The notes: generated from the sequence alone by a model not told the origin. A stretch of 64,000 nt of DNA from Prorocentrum cordatum (GCA_963575745.1 CAUYUJ010018616.1:631680-695679), one strand, 5' to 3'; counted from the first letter of the stretch, positions 52,977 through 62,930 are shown. Numbers and translations: made by a program.

Positions 52977-52979
52977 GTG

Positions 52980-53200
52980 TGGTGCTCGCTCGCCAAATGC
53001 GCCCCCGAGGCCTCCACGCCGTCTGGGAGCGCCATGCCGGGGAGCGCCGGGAGCGCCGGGCTGTCCCGGCCCGGCGGCGCGCGCGGGAGCGGCGTCGCGG
53101 CGCCCAGGCGCCGGACGCGCCCCGCGCGGCCCGAGTGGGCAAATGCGTCCCTGGCAGGGAGGGGGGGGGGCACGGTTTTCCTTGGGGGGCCGTAGGTGAA
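52980..53200. other. GC-rich spacer between M5 and a GGA array
   Basis: Open in several frames; a minus frame reads PARDAFAHSGRAGRVRRLGA but is not assignable. Possible exon of the exonuclease gene; unproven. Confidence 0.2.
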
Positions 53201-53204
53201 CTGA

Positions 53205-53480
53205 GAAGGGGGAGGAGGAGGAGGAGGAGGGGGAGGAGGAGGAGGAGGAGGAGGAGGAGGAGGAGGAGGAGGAGGAGGAGGAGGAGAGGAGGAGGAGGGG
53301 AGAAGAAGGAGGAGGAGGAGGAGAAGGAGGAGGAGGAGAGGAGGAGGAGGAGGAGGAGGGGAGGGGAAAGGGGAGGAGGAGGAGGAGGAAGGAGGAGGAG
53401 ACGGAGGAGGAGGGGAAGTAGGAGGAGGAGGAGGAGGAGGAGGAGGAGGAGGAGGAGGAGGAGGAGGAGGAGGAGGAGGA
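53205..53480. repeat. ~275-bp GGA microsatellite
   Basis: GGA triplets with GGGGA and GAGA interruptions. Very long poly-Leu/Ser/Pro minus frames and poly-Arg plus frames are artefacts. Confidence 0.95.
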
Positions 53481-53685
53481 CGGGTCGCCTAAGCCCATCG
53501 GAGAAACCATCCAGGGGAGGGAGGGAGGGAGGCGGGGTGGGGGGCGCGCAGCCTGCCCGAATTACTAAGCAGTCTGGCGGCCCTTGGCGCTGCGCCAAGG
53601 GCGCCTGCACTCGCGCCTCGCGGCAGCGGCCCTCGCGCCAGCAGCACGTCTCTCCGACAGCGTGTTCTTGTAGGTGGTGGCATCC

Positions 53686-53850
53686 GAACCCTACCCCCCA
53701 CCGACCACCGATTCTCCTGAATCGATGGGGGTCTGGGATAAGGTGCGGATTTCGCCGCGTGTTCGACGAATGCCGAACCCTACCCCCGCCGCCCATCGAC
53801 TTGCCTGAATCGTTGATCGGGAGAGGGTAGTGTTCGGATTTCGCCGCCGA
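53686..53850. repeat. Inverted repeat related to family M6
   Basis: CATCCGAACCCTACCCCCCA at the left, GGGAGAGGGTAGTGTTCGGA at the right, with an internal repeat of the GAACCCTACCCCC block and two CCTGAATCG blocks. Confidence 0.55.
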
Positions 53851-54109
53851 CTATTTCAATCCCATGCGGGGCTCCGACGGTGTGACTTTTGTCAACCGGC
53901 GGCCTCGTGGGGTGCTATTTCGGGTCCCGAAGCTATCAAGAATGAATCCGGGAAGACAAACTACCCCATGGCAAGCGGTGCGGTGGGGCCCCTGGGGGCC
54001 GCGGATTGGAAAAATAAATACCCTGGAGAGGAAGCCAGTCCCTTCTACGTGCATGAAAACTATCAACAGGACCGCTCGATGCACAAGAGCTCGTTGGGGT
54101 GCGAGGGGC
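53851..54109. other. Spacer before satellite array 2
   Basis: Contains GGGGCCGCGGATTGGAAAAAT, also found at 58524. No gene recognised. Confidence 0.4.
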
Positions 54110-54870
54110 GCGCCGAAGTGGACCCAAGTACACATGCGGACCCTGCCACTGGACCCTTCGGTGGAGCTCCCTATGGGGCCGCGAAACGCGTGAGGGGTGT
54201 GCCTGAATGGACCCGAGCACGCATGCGGAACCTGCCACTGGAGCCTTCGGTGGAGCCCCCGATGGGGCCACGAAACGTGTGAGGTGTTCGCTGAAATGGA
54301 CCCGAGTACGCATGCGGAACCTGCCACTGGAGTCTTCGGTGGAGCTCCCTATGGGGCCAATAAACGTGCGAAGGATGTGTCCAAATGGACCCGCGTAAGC
54401 ATGCGGACCATGCCACTGGAGCCTTCGGTGGACCTCCCTTCGGGGGCAAGAAATGTGTGAGGTGTTCGCCGAAATGGACCCGAGTACGCATGCGGACCCT
54501 GCCACTGGAGCCTTCGGTGGAGCTCCCTATGGGGCCATGCCACTGGAGCCTTCAGTGGAGCTCCCTATGGGGCCGCGAAGCGTGTGAACGGTTCGCCGAC
54601 ATGGACCCGAGTACCCATGCGGAACCTGCCACTGGAGTCTTCGGTGGAGCTCCCAATGGGGCTACGAAACGTGTGAGGGGTGTGCCCGAATGGACCCGAC
54701 CGAGTACGCATGCGGACCCTGCCACTGGAGCCTTCGGTGGAGCTCCCTATGGGTGTGAGGGGTGTGCCCACATGGACCCGAGTACGCATGCGGACCCTGC
54801 CGATGGACCTCCGGTGGAGGTCCCTGTGGGGCCAAGAAACGTGTGAGGGGTGTGCCGAAACTATGACGAT
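54110..54870. repeat. ~88-bp satellite (family S), array 2
   Basis: Eight or so units with GACCCGAGTACGCATGCGGA, CCTGCCACTGGAGCC, TTCGGTGGAGCTCCCTATGG, GGCCACGAAACGTGTGAGG. More homogeneous than array 1, with several near-identical neighbours. Confidence 0.9.
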
Positions 54871-55756
54871 AATGACGAAGGTGGTGATGAGTATGGTGGT
54901 AGTTGTGATGGGAAGTGAGAAAGGGAGGATGAGTAGCAAGCGGAGGGAAGAGCAAGGAAGAACATGAGAGGAGGGAGGAGGGGGAGGAGGGGGAGAAGGA
55001 GAGTGACGCGGGGCGCTGCGAATTCAAAACGAGGACCCAACACACAGGAGGATTGGGAACAACTCGACGGATGCCAGGGATCGCGGCGTTGTTCCTTCAT
55101 TTCGCCCTCTAGGGCCCCGTATCGCACGCCGGGGCCCTCAACAGGCGCCCCTGATGAGAAACGAGCAGCCCATACTGTCGGGAATGCTGGCTTCGCTTGT
55201 CGCGGCGGTGACCCCCGCTACACACCATAAGCCTTGCAAGCGGATGGCGTGTCGCTCGGCTCCGCGGGGCGGGGGGCTGGAATGAGCTCGGGACGTTGAC
55301 GTCGCGGGATAAGTGAACTGGTTAACGTGCCGCGCCGAAGCGTGACGTGGGCCAGAACCGTCGGAGCGGAGCGACACTCCAAGCAAAACTTCCCGACCGC
55401 AATTCCGAGGATGTGCTTCTTGCAACCTCGGCGTCGTTCCTTCATGCCGGCCTCGGGGGCTCCGCGTCGGACCCCGGGGAAGTCAGAAATGATGGCTCCG
55501 GGGCGAAAAGCTACCCCCCGGGGCAGGGGTCGAGGCCTCTGGGGCCGCGGGCTGAAGAAGCAGTCCGTCGGATGCGCGGGGATGGGACAGGCGCCCGCCT
55601 CCCTCCCGGTCGCCCGCCTCCGTCGCTGGGGGCCTCCGTCGATGGGGTCCGAGCAGGTGAGGCCAGAGGCTCGCGCCGCGGCGCCGAGGGATGCGTCGCC
55701 GGTGCATCGGCGGCGTCGGTGATGCGCCGGGGTCGTCCGCATTGAGGAGGGGGCCC
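54871..55756. other. Spacer; GAT/GGA tract, shared satellite tail, dispersed CTTGCAAGCGGATG block
   Basis: A GAT/GGT tract (54865-54910) and GGA tract (54965-55000) precede AAACGAGGACCCAACACACAGG (about 55028), the same order as after array 1. CCTTGCAAGCGGATGGCGTG at 55232 recurs at 58217. Frames at 55320-55740 are not assignable. Confidence 0.45.
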
Positions 55757-55913
55757 GCAAACACACGAATAAACACACACACACAAATTAGAGGATCCCC
55801 CATATTTTTCCTTATATTTTCTAGGTCTTCGTCTTCCCCCCACTTCCCATATTTTCCTATATTTTCTGGGGGCTCAACGATTAGTTGTGTCTGTGTGTGT
55901 ATTTTCCCTCCTG
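55757..55913. mobile_element. Introner-like element, family M2, copy 5
   Basis: GCAAACACACGAATAAACAC, AGGATCCCCCATATTTTTCC, GTCTTCGTCTTCCCCCCACT, ATTAGTTGTGTCTGTGTGTG, ATTTTCCCTCCTG then CAG. Confidence 0.8.
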
Positions 55914-57085
55914 CAGTTGAGAAGGGAGGGGGGGGGCGCGCGGTGGATTTGCACGGTTGTTCCATCCCCCGGGATGCGCCGTGGCGGAAAAAATATTGAC
56001 AGATCGCCACACATCACCGCCAGAGTTGGGCAGGGCATGTCCTCCTGCAGCGGGTTTCGGAACGACAGCAGCACAAACCAAACAATAGTCAAGCATAGTC
56101 AAAAGAGCACGGCACATCGTTACCAGACTATGCTTTCAACTATTCCTGAACATTCCTCCTGTAGAGGGGCATGCCCGAGATCCCCCGAGATCCGACGTGG
56201 CGAAACAACTGGCAGATCCCTGAAAACCCCGACCAGAACCCCAGACCCCGTCTTCTTCTCTTCGTGCCACTCGGATCGACAGACGAAGCAGCACGAGGGC
56301 CAACAGCAGCACCCGACGAGACGGCGGCAACATGAGAGGCTTAAGCAAAAGCTCGGTGCGAACTTTTGCTCCGTGCTGGAATCTAAGACTCGTACAGTAG
56401 GAGCTCGACCACAGGAAACCTTCCACAAAAAACCCAACCCTGAGACTCCAGGACGTCCACTGAGTCTTGGTGTGGGCACCATAGGAGAACCATTAGAACT
56501 CAAGAAACCCAGAGCACCCTGGAGGCAAGCAGGGTGTTTCTTGGCATGGGCTTGCACTGTGAGTCAAAAGATGTTCTTCATCCTCGGACTCGAAGCCAAA
56601 TGGAACGAAATGCTCTCCGACTCCATCTCTCAGCCGCATTGTTCCAGCCGGCATCGACCCGTGATGGTCCCCAGGGGCCCGACATTGGGCGGAAACGCCC
56701 GGTGTGTAACATTCGCAGTGCCCTGATCTCAGGGCAGTTGTTAGAGGCCTTCCAGGTGAGGTCGGAGTATGCTTAAAAGTAGCAAAAGATGGTCGTAAAA
56801 TCGTCCACCGACTACTCTCTGACTATTTTAGGATATTTCTCCTGTAGAGGGACAGGCCCGATTTGACGCGATGCCGAAGATTATGTTGCTGTCATCGTAC
56901 TTAAGGACCACATCCCAGAAATAATTTCGAGCACCCGGAAAAGTGTCGAAAGAGTGCCGAAACCGTGTCGGACGAGTGCATCCCAGGGCCCGACGCGTGA
57001 AAACCCTGGAGTTTTTCGGTGCTTGCTTGGTGCTCGAAATTCCTCCTGGTGACCAAGGCTCAAGTGGGCTGGAACATCAGAATAG
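55914..57085. other. Spacer; no assignable gene
   Basis: Lower GC than its surroundings. A plus frame is open across 55887-56726 but starts inside an M2 element and resembles no family. CTCCTGTAGAGGG(G/A)CA(T/G)GCCCGA occurs at 56156 and 56838, part of a ~680-bp-spaced repeat. Confidence 0.4.
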
Positions 57086-57303
57086 AGGCCTCCTAGATGG
57101 GGTCCGAGTAGATGGGGTCGGAGGATCGCGCCGCATCGCCGATACATCGGCGATGCATCGGCGATGCATCGTCGACGTGGGCGATGCATTGGCGACGCTG
57201 GCGCGGAGAAAATCGGGCTCCGCATCGCACCTCATCGCCGATGCATCGGCGATGCGGCGCGATGCTCCGACCCCATCTATTCGGGCCCCATCTTGGAGGC
57301 CTA
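57086..57303. mobile_element. 218-bp inverted-repeat element abutting a candidate exon
   Basis: AGGCCTCCTAGATGGGGTCC, GATGGGGTCGGAGGATCGCG, CCGCATCGCCGAT at the left; the inverse CGATGCGGCGCGATGCTCCG, ACCCCATCTATTCGGGCCCC, ATCTTGGAGGCCT at the right. The centre is a CGATGCATCGG minisatellite. The right edge supplies CCTAG immediately before protein-like sequence. Confidence 0.7.
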
Positions 57304-57475
57304 GACAGAAGCCGAGGAGTTCTTCGCCCCCGACCTGATGCAGGAGCCCACCCCGCCCCACGAGCAGACCTCGGGCGAGCCGAGGGCGTGCGCCGCCGGC
57401 GCCTCCCCGGCGCCCGCGAGCCAGGAGACCAGCGGCTCCACCTCCCCGGGGCCTCCTCGGAAGGCGCCGCCCGGG
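57304..57475 (+). CDS. Candidate exon after the inverted-repeat element
   Basis: After CCTAG, the plus frame reads TEAEEFFAPDLMQEPTPPHE, QTSGEPRACAAGASPAPAS, QETSGSTSPGPPRKAPPGGG, then enters a GGA microsatellite. The composition is plausible for a disordered segment. Alternative frames are open too, so confidence is low. Confidence 0.3.
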
Positions 57476-57477
57476 GG

Positions 57478-57715
57478 AGGAGGGAGGAGGAGGAGGAGGA
57501 GGAGGAGGAGGAGGAGGAGGAGGAGGAGGAGGAGGAGGAGGAGGAGGAGGAGGAGGAGGAGGAGGAGAGGAGGAGGAGGAGGAGGAGGAGGAGGAGGAGG
57601 AGGAGGAGGAGGAGGAGGGAGGGAGGGAGGGAGGGAGGAGGAAGGAGGGAGGAGGGAGGAGGGAGGAGGGGGGAGGGGGGAGGGAAGAGGGAGGAGGGAG
57701 GAGGGAGGAGGGAAG
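57478..57715. repeat. GGA microsatellite
   Basis: About 240 bp of GGA with GGGA and GAGG variants. Confidence 0.95.
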
Positions 57716-57767
57716 GTGACGCCCGGCCCTGCTTGAGCAGGACCCGCCGCCCCCGCACTCCTATGCT

Positions 57768-58160
57768 GCTGCCAGGACATGTTCTCATAACAAGATCGAG
57801 GGCGAGCGAGGGAGGGAAGCGACGAGGAGAAGACCTTCTCGGAAAGCTGCGGGGCTTCTCAGAAATGACCGTGCCTTCGGGGAACGCATAGAAAACTTAT
57901 CATAAGACCGGGGATCTTCCGGGCCTTCTGAGAAGGCCCACTCCGTCTCACTTCCCTCCCAGGCTCGCCGCGGATCCTAAAACAAAATAATGGTCTAACA
58001 ACGAAAGCAGTGCTCATCAAACATGCAAAAACGCTTCGAAACAAGACGGTCTCAGCCGGACATGTTCTAACGCCTCGTGCAAACCGCAAAGGGTTATCAG
58101 AACATTCTCAGTCTTCCGTGGGCCTATAGGCAAGCCAGGACGCCTCGCCACTGCTGGACC
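57768..58160. repeat. Dispersed repeat, family R3, diverged copy 3
   Basis: CAGGACATGTTCTCATAACA, GACGGTCTCAGCCGGACATG, TTCTAACGCCTCGTGCAAAC, GTGGGCCTATAGGCAAGCCA, GGACGCCTCGCCACTGCTGG follow R3 order with extra internal sequence. Confidence 0.6.
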
Positions 58161-58665
58161 TACGATCAAGAATTTTTGCTTGGCGTGGTGCGGCGGCGGC
58201 CCGGGCGACACGCTGTGCCTTGCAAGCGGATGTCGTTTCGCTCCGCTACGCGGGGCGACTCGTTGGGAAAGGCACGGAAGCATGGTGCCCGTCTCGGTCC
58301 CCGAAGGCCCCCCTCTGGGCCCTCAAGGGCTCATTTTCTGCAGTCCTCGATGCCCCCCCATTTATCGCCGCCCCATTACGCGTCCTCCGACTGATGTGTT
58401 GATTTGTCCCAGCGGCATTCTTTCATAGATTCGGGCCACCCCGGGGCCCTCGTGCGGGCCCCGGCGCCATCGTAACATTGTTCTGGGACGAGAAGCTACA
58501 CCCAGGGGCGATCGGTCACCGAGGGGCCGCGGATTGGAAAAATGCTGTCGGCGGACGCAAGAGTCCTCTCTTCTCGCCCCATTTTGGGGCCCCATGGGAC
58601 CCTCTGGGCCTCATGAAGGGCACCCTGCATGGAGGCCGTTCGGGCCTCCCAAGAAACCCTGGAGA
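58161..58665. other. Spacer; dispersed blocks only
   Basis: Contains CCTTGCAAGCGGATGTCGTT (shared with 55232) and GGGGCCGCGGATTGGAAAAAT (shared with 53998). No gene recognised. Confidence 0.4.
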
Positions 58666-58669
58666 GCAC

Positions 58670-59270
58670 CATCACCATCATCATCGTCATCATCATCATC
58701 ATCATCATCATCAGCATCATCATCATCATCATCATCAGCATCATCATCATCATCACCGTCATCATCAGCATCATCATCATCAGCAGCATCAGCATCAGCA
58801 TTAGCTTAAGCGTCAGCATCATCAGCATCAGCATCAGTCTCAGCATCAGCTTAAGCGTCAGCATCAGCATCGGCATCCTCCTCCTCGTCATCCTCCTCGT
58901 CATTATCATCATCACCACCATCACCAGCACCATCACCAAACTCAGCATCATCCTCATCGTCATCATCAGCATCATTATCATCATCAGGACCATTACCATC
59001 ATCTTCAGCATCGTGTTCGTCAACGTCATCATCATCATCGTCACAATCATCATCAGCATCATCAACGTCGCTGTTATCACCAACAGCAGCAATCTCCTCA
59101 TGATCAGAGGCAGCATCTTCAGCAGCATCATCACCACCATCATCATCACACGCATCGTCACTACCATCATCATCACCACCATCACCACCACCATCATCGT
59201 CGTCGTCGTAGTCGCCGCCGTCATCAGCAGCATCACCATCATCACCACCATCATCATCATCATCACCATC
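58670..59270. repeat. ~600-bp CAT/CAG microsatellite
   Basis: ATC/CAT triplets with CAG and CAC variants. On minus it reads Asp/Gly-rich and is continuous with a protein-like frame at 59270-59420, so part could be a coding poly-Asp tract, but an intronic position is equally likely. Confidence 0.9.
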
Positions 59271-59271
59271 G

Positions 59272-59425
59272 GCAGCGGCCCGAGCCTCCGCCTCGCCCAG
59301 TCGGGCCGCGGCCACCCCCAAGTGCAGCCCGCAAAGGTGCACGGCCCCCACGAGCGCCGCCTCGCGCTGCGGCGACTCCTCGGCGCGGCCCGGGCAGCCA
59401 ACGGCAGCAACAACATCCACGTCCG
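59272..59425 (-). CDS. Candidate exon (downstream of a duplicated block)
   Basis: Minus frame GCPGRAEESPQREAALVGAV, HLCGLHLGVAAARLGEAEAR, AAADG, then into a GAT microsatellite. The Ala/Leu-rich helical pattern is protein-like. The start repeats the end of the next exon upstream (GRAEESP). Confidence 0.4.
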
Positions 59426-59560
59426 CATCCGCATCATCAGCATCACCACCATTCTCATCGCCACCATCCTCCTCCTCCTCCTCCTCCTCCTCCTCCTCCT
59501 CGTCCTCCTCGTTGCCGCCGTCGCCGTCGCCGTCGACGCCGTCGTCGTCGTCGCGGCGAC

Positions 59561-59699
59561 TCCTCGGCGCGGCCGGGGTAGCCGAAGGCGGCGAAGTGCG
59601 CCAGGAGGCGCTCGACGACGGCGGCCCGCCCCAGCGCGGGGATCGGCGCGCGCAGCGCGCGGCAGGCCTTGGCGCACAGCTTGGGGCAGCAGGGGCCCC
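59561..59699 (-). CDS. Candidate exon with Cys-rich start
   Basis: Minus strand: CCGCCGCCAG acceptor then GPCCPKLCAKACRALRAPIP, ALGRAAVVERLLAHFAAFGY, PGRAEESP. Ends in CGCCGAGGAGTCGCCGC, repeated at the following exon about 150 bp away. Probably the same gene as 59272-59425 and possibly 60525-60905. Confidence 0.4.
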
Positions 59700-60524
59700 T
59701 GGCGGCGGGGAGCAGTCAGGATCGAACCCCGACGTGTCGATCCCCAAACGTGATTTGTGCGTGATGTGCTCGTCGAATCTACTGTCTGGCAGACATGCGA
59801 AAGGTCCGCGTAACCCGTTCCAGATGCCACGAAACGAAGACCTTGGTTTGGGGGTGCATCGATTTTGTAGTCGACCTCTTTACTACAATGTCGGATCGAA
59901 TTGGAACGTGCGTCGGGCCCACACCCCCTCGCGTCGTGCCAAGAATCACGGGGGCCCACAATGAAACAATCGCTCGGAATGACACGCCAGTCCCGGGGAA
60001 TCGGCCAAGACCTTCATGAGAAAAAAACCATGCCGTCAGGACTCTGGGAGTCGAGATCGAGTCGAATCGGCCTCGACAAGATGCACCTCAACGCCATGCA
60101 AGCCTCGGGCAGCACCGCGGGTCGTCGGAAACCTGGAGCCGCATCGGATCGAGCCCCGGACGGGAAGGATTCCCTGTGAAATCATCAACTGTTTTTAGAA
60201 GCAAACTGGAAATTACAACCAACGTACATCATCCCACTCTCTATCATTCGACATCTGATTGAGACATGCCTCGGGACTGGGAAGCCCGTTCGCAAAGCCG
60301 GAATTCGCGTGAACAACTCCAGTCGACGTCGAAATCGGATCGGTGCGATCGGACCCAGGCCCCCGACGTCATGATTTGCTCGTGACGTCGACCCCCAAAA
60401 GTCTCGAGCCATTTCCCGAAACCAAGGCTCTCATCCCAATCCACGGCCGGTCAGGGCCCCAGAAGACCGGACACAACGAAAACCTACCGTCGTGATCTTT
60501 CCATGATCCGCGAGGGTCTGGGGA
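59700..60524. other. Spacer without recognised gene
   Basis: TCGAATCGG-type repeats at 60050-60150 and 60340-60360, plus the GCATGCAAGCCTCGGG block shared with 52290. Otherwise unique. Confidence 0.4.
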
Positions 60525-60905
60525 TCACGCCTCCTCCTCATCCTCCACCACTTCCTCCTTCTCCGCCTCCTCCTCCTCCTCCTCCTCCTCCTCCTCGTCC
60601 TCCTCCTCCTCCTCCGCCTCCTCCTCCTCCTCCTCCTCCTTCGCCGTCCATGGGCAGTGCCTGGGCGCCCACGCCTCTTCCAGCAGCCTCCCCACCGCGG
60701 AGGCCGCCGAGGGGCTGAGGGCCTCCTCGGCGAGCCCCCGGCGGTGCTGCAGGAGTCGCCGGAGTGCGTCGAGGGCGAAGTGGCCGAGCATGCCCTGCTG
60801 GTGGCTGCCGCGGAGCTCCAGCAGTACGCCGAGGACCTCGTCCTTGGGGGACTCTGCGTCCGCCAGGTGCGCCACCAGGGCCTGGCGGAGGGACTCCAGC
60901 GCTGC
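60525..60905 (-). CDS. Candidate terminal exon: helical repeat-like segment plus acidic tail
   Basis: Minus strand: CGCCCCCACAG acceptor, then AALESLRQALVAHLADAESP, KDEVLGVLLELRGSHQQGML, GHFALDALRRLLQHRRGLAE, EALSPSAASAVGRLLEEAW, then about 40 mostly Glu residues from a CTC/GGA microsatellite and a stop at 60525. The folded part has the Leu/Ala spacing of an alpha-solenoid. The acidic tail may be coding or an artefact after an unrecognised donor. Confidence 0.5.
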   Translation of the reverse strand, partial: AALESLRQALVAHLADAESPKDEVLGVLLELRGSHQQGMLGHFALDALRRLLQHRRGLAEEALSPSAASAVGRLLEEAWAPRHCPWTAKEEEEEEEAEEEEEDEEEEEEEEEEAEKEEVVEDEEEA

Positions 60906-61959
60906 CTGTGGGGGCGGAGCGATGCCGGGCCCCCTCGCGTATCGTGACCAACGTCGCGACGGAAGGCGTGCTCCTATAGCTCGGCCCGCGGGGGCCCTCG
61001 CCGAGCCCCGGGACCGTGAAAAGACCATGTCCGTCCCGGCGCGGCAGAGGCGAGCCGCTGGCGCGTCCAAGCAACCTGGGCTATACTGCATCGCGAAGTG
61101 TGCCGCATCTGCCAGAGGTCGAGGGAAAGAATGAGAGCCGGCCACGGAGACAGGAGGGGGGGGAAGGCGCTCCCACGCGGCGAGGCCGCGGGGGGCGCGG
61201 GGAAAGGACCGAGGCCTCCAAAACCAAAACCGCCCTAAGCGGCACCTAGAACATTTGCATCTGGCACCTCGGATTTGTCCGTTGGCTTCGACGCAGCGAA
61301 GCCTTGAGCCGATGAGCCGATGAGGACGCAGCTTTCTGGGACAGAACCCGGACGATATCTTGGGACCATAGGGGTCATCTTGGAGCCATGAGGATCGCCA
61401 GGGCCCTTCTCTTGAGCCGTCTTGGGGCCATGGGCCGCGATGCCGCGCCGGGGTCATCCCGCCATCTTGGGCCATGCCTGCGGGGGGCCCGGCCCGGGGG
61501 TCTCTGGGCAGGTCTCAGAGACTCGCCGCAACGGCGGGGAACGTCAAGACGCCGGAGGCCGGAACCTGGTCACACCTGGGGCCATAATGGTCCCAGGTGT
61601 GACCAATCTCGGAAGATGGCGGCCAGCAGGCATACGTTTCACGGGAACCGGCGGCCCAAGCCGGAATTGGGCCCCGGGAAGGCTCCTCAGGAGCGGCCCA
61701 TGCCGGAATTGGACCCCGGGAACCCCCCTCAGGCGGCGGCCCAAAGCGAAATTGGACCCCGGGAGGCCACCGAGGCCTTGCCCAAGCCGGAATTGAGCTT
61801 CCGAGGCCCCGGCGGGAATCCCGGGTTGCTCATTGTACACCGGCCGTGTCCAATGAGCAAGTCGCCTTCGTTGAGAGACGCCCGCAGGAATCTCCCGGGA
61901 GGGCGGCGTCGGGCCTTCTTTTGGACTCCGGACACGACGACGACGAAGTCTTCCATTCA

Positions 61960-62340
61960 TTCCCCTCATCATCGACGCTGCCACCATCATGACTTACCGT
62001 CATGTCTGTCAATAGCTGTTGTCCCATCAAAACGCATGTGTTGCAACAGCAGGTTTCCCGGAGAGGTAATCCAATGAGCCTGACCCCCCGGGGGGGAGGG
62101 TCAGGCTCATTGGCTTATGCTGCGCATGCGAGAGTCACGAGGGGCCTCCCTTGGACACCGGCCGGACCCAATGAGCCCGACCCCCCCCCCCCCGGGGGGT
62201 CAGGCTCATTGGATTACCTCCCCGGGAAACCTGCTGCTGCAATACATGCGCTTTGACGGGACAGCTATGGACTGAGGTGATGGTGAAGACAGGTCACGAT
62301 GATGGCAGCGGGATGTCGACGGGACGTTCCCTGATGACCT
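61960..62340. repeat. Nested long inverted repeat
   Basis: The left arm has ATCATGACTTACCGTCATGTC, CAATAGCTGTTGTCCCATCA, CGCATGTGTTGCAACAGCAG, GTTTCCCGGAGAGGTAATCC; the right arm has the inverses from GGATTACCTCCCCGGGAAAC to GATGGTGAAGACAGGTCACG. Two CCAATGAGC(C)TGACCCC/GGGGTCAGGCTCATTGG palindromes sit at the centre. Confidence 0.75.
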
Positions 62341-62804
62341 GGCCTGGGGCGACGTGTGATGGTGAATGTCGGCATGACGAGATGGGCGTGCGCGCATGCA
62401 CATATAGTGTGCATGTACCAGCGTCGGCCACTGAGTCATTAAGCAGTGGATGTGGTATCTACTACAATCAACGTGGTGCAATCAGTGCGGCGTGAGCCTG
62501 TAGTGTAAGCTCCGCGGTGCAATATACGTGGCGCGATATATCTATGTGGCGCGAGGTGATATTGAAGGCTATGCAAGTCATGATGATGTCAGCGTTGATG
62601 ATGATGGGAATGAATGCATATGAAGGTCACGCAAACGATGGTGATGGTTGTTGGATTATGCGGCGATGTCAGGCCACGTCAGCACAATAATGTCATATTT
62701 GCGGTGATGGTATGAGTAATCGCCGCATTGCGTGCGTATAGTGATAGTAGTAGCATAGTAGTAGTGGTAGGTGTAGTTCTAATCATATTATTAGTCGCTT
62801 CTTC

Positions 62805-62930
62805 GGGCCAAGAACGGCCCAAGAGGCCCGAAAGCTCGTTCCGAGACGGCCCAAGAGGCCCCCAAGAGGGCCCCAAGACGGCCCACGATGGCCCCAAGAC
62901 GGCCCAAGAGAGGGGCCCTGGCGATCCTCA
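62805..62930. repeat. CCCAAGAGGCC spacer repeats
   Basis: About ten GGCCCAAGACG/GGCCCCCAAGAGG units at 10-13 bp spacing. Confidence 0.65.

Noticed and set aside
52192-53796. Minus open frames of about 390 and 530 codons with poly-Leu, poly-Ser and poly-Pro
   Set aside because: Produced by GGA arrays and the GGT triplets of the M5 element; both frames are open because the repeat lacks stops.
55887-56726. 279-codon plus-strand gene
   Set aside because: It starts inside an M2 element, has no recognisable domain and shows no splice or codon support; kept only as spacer.
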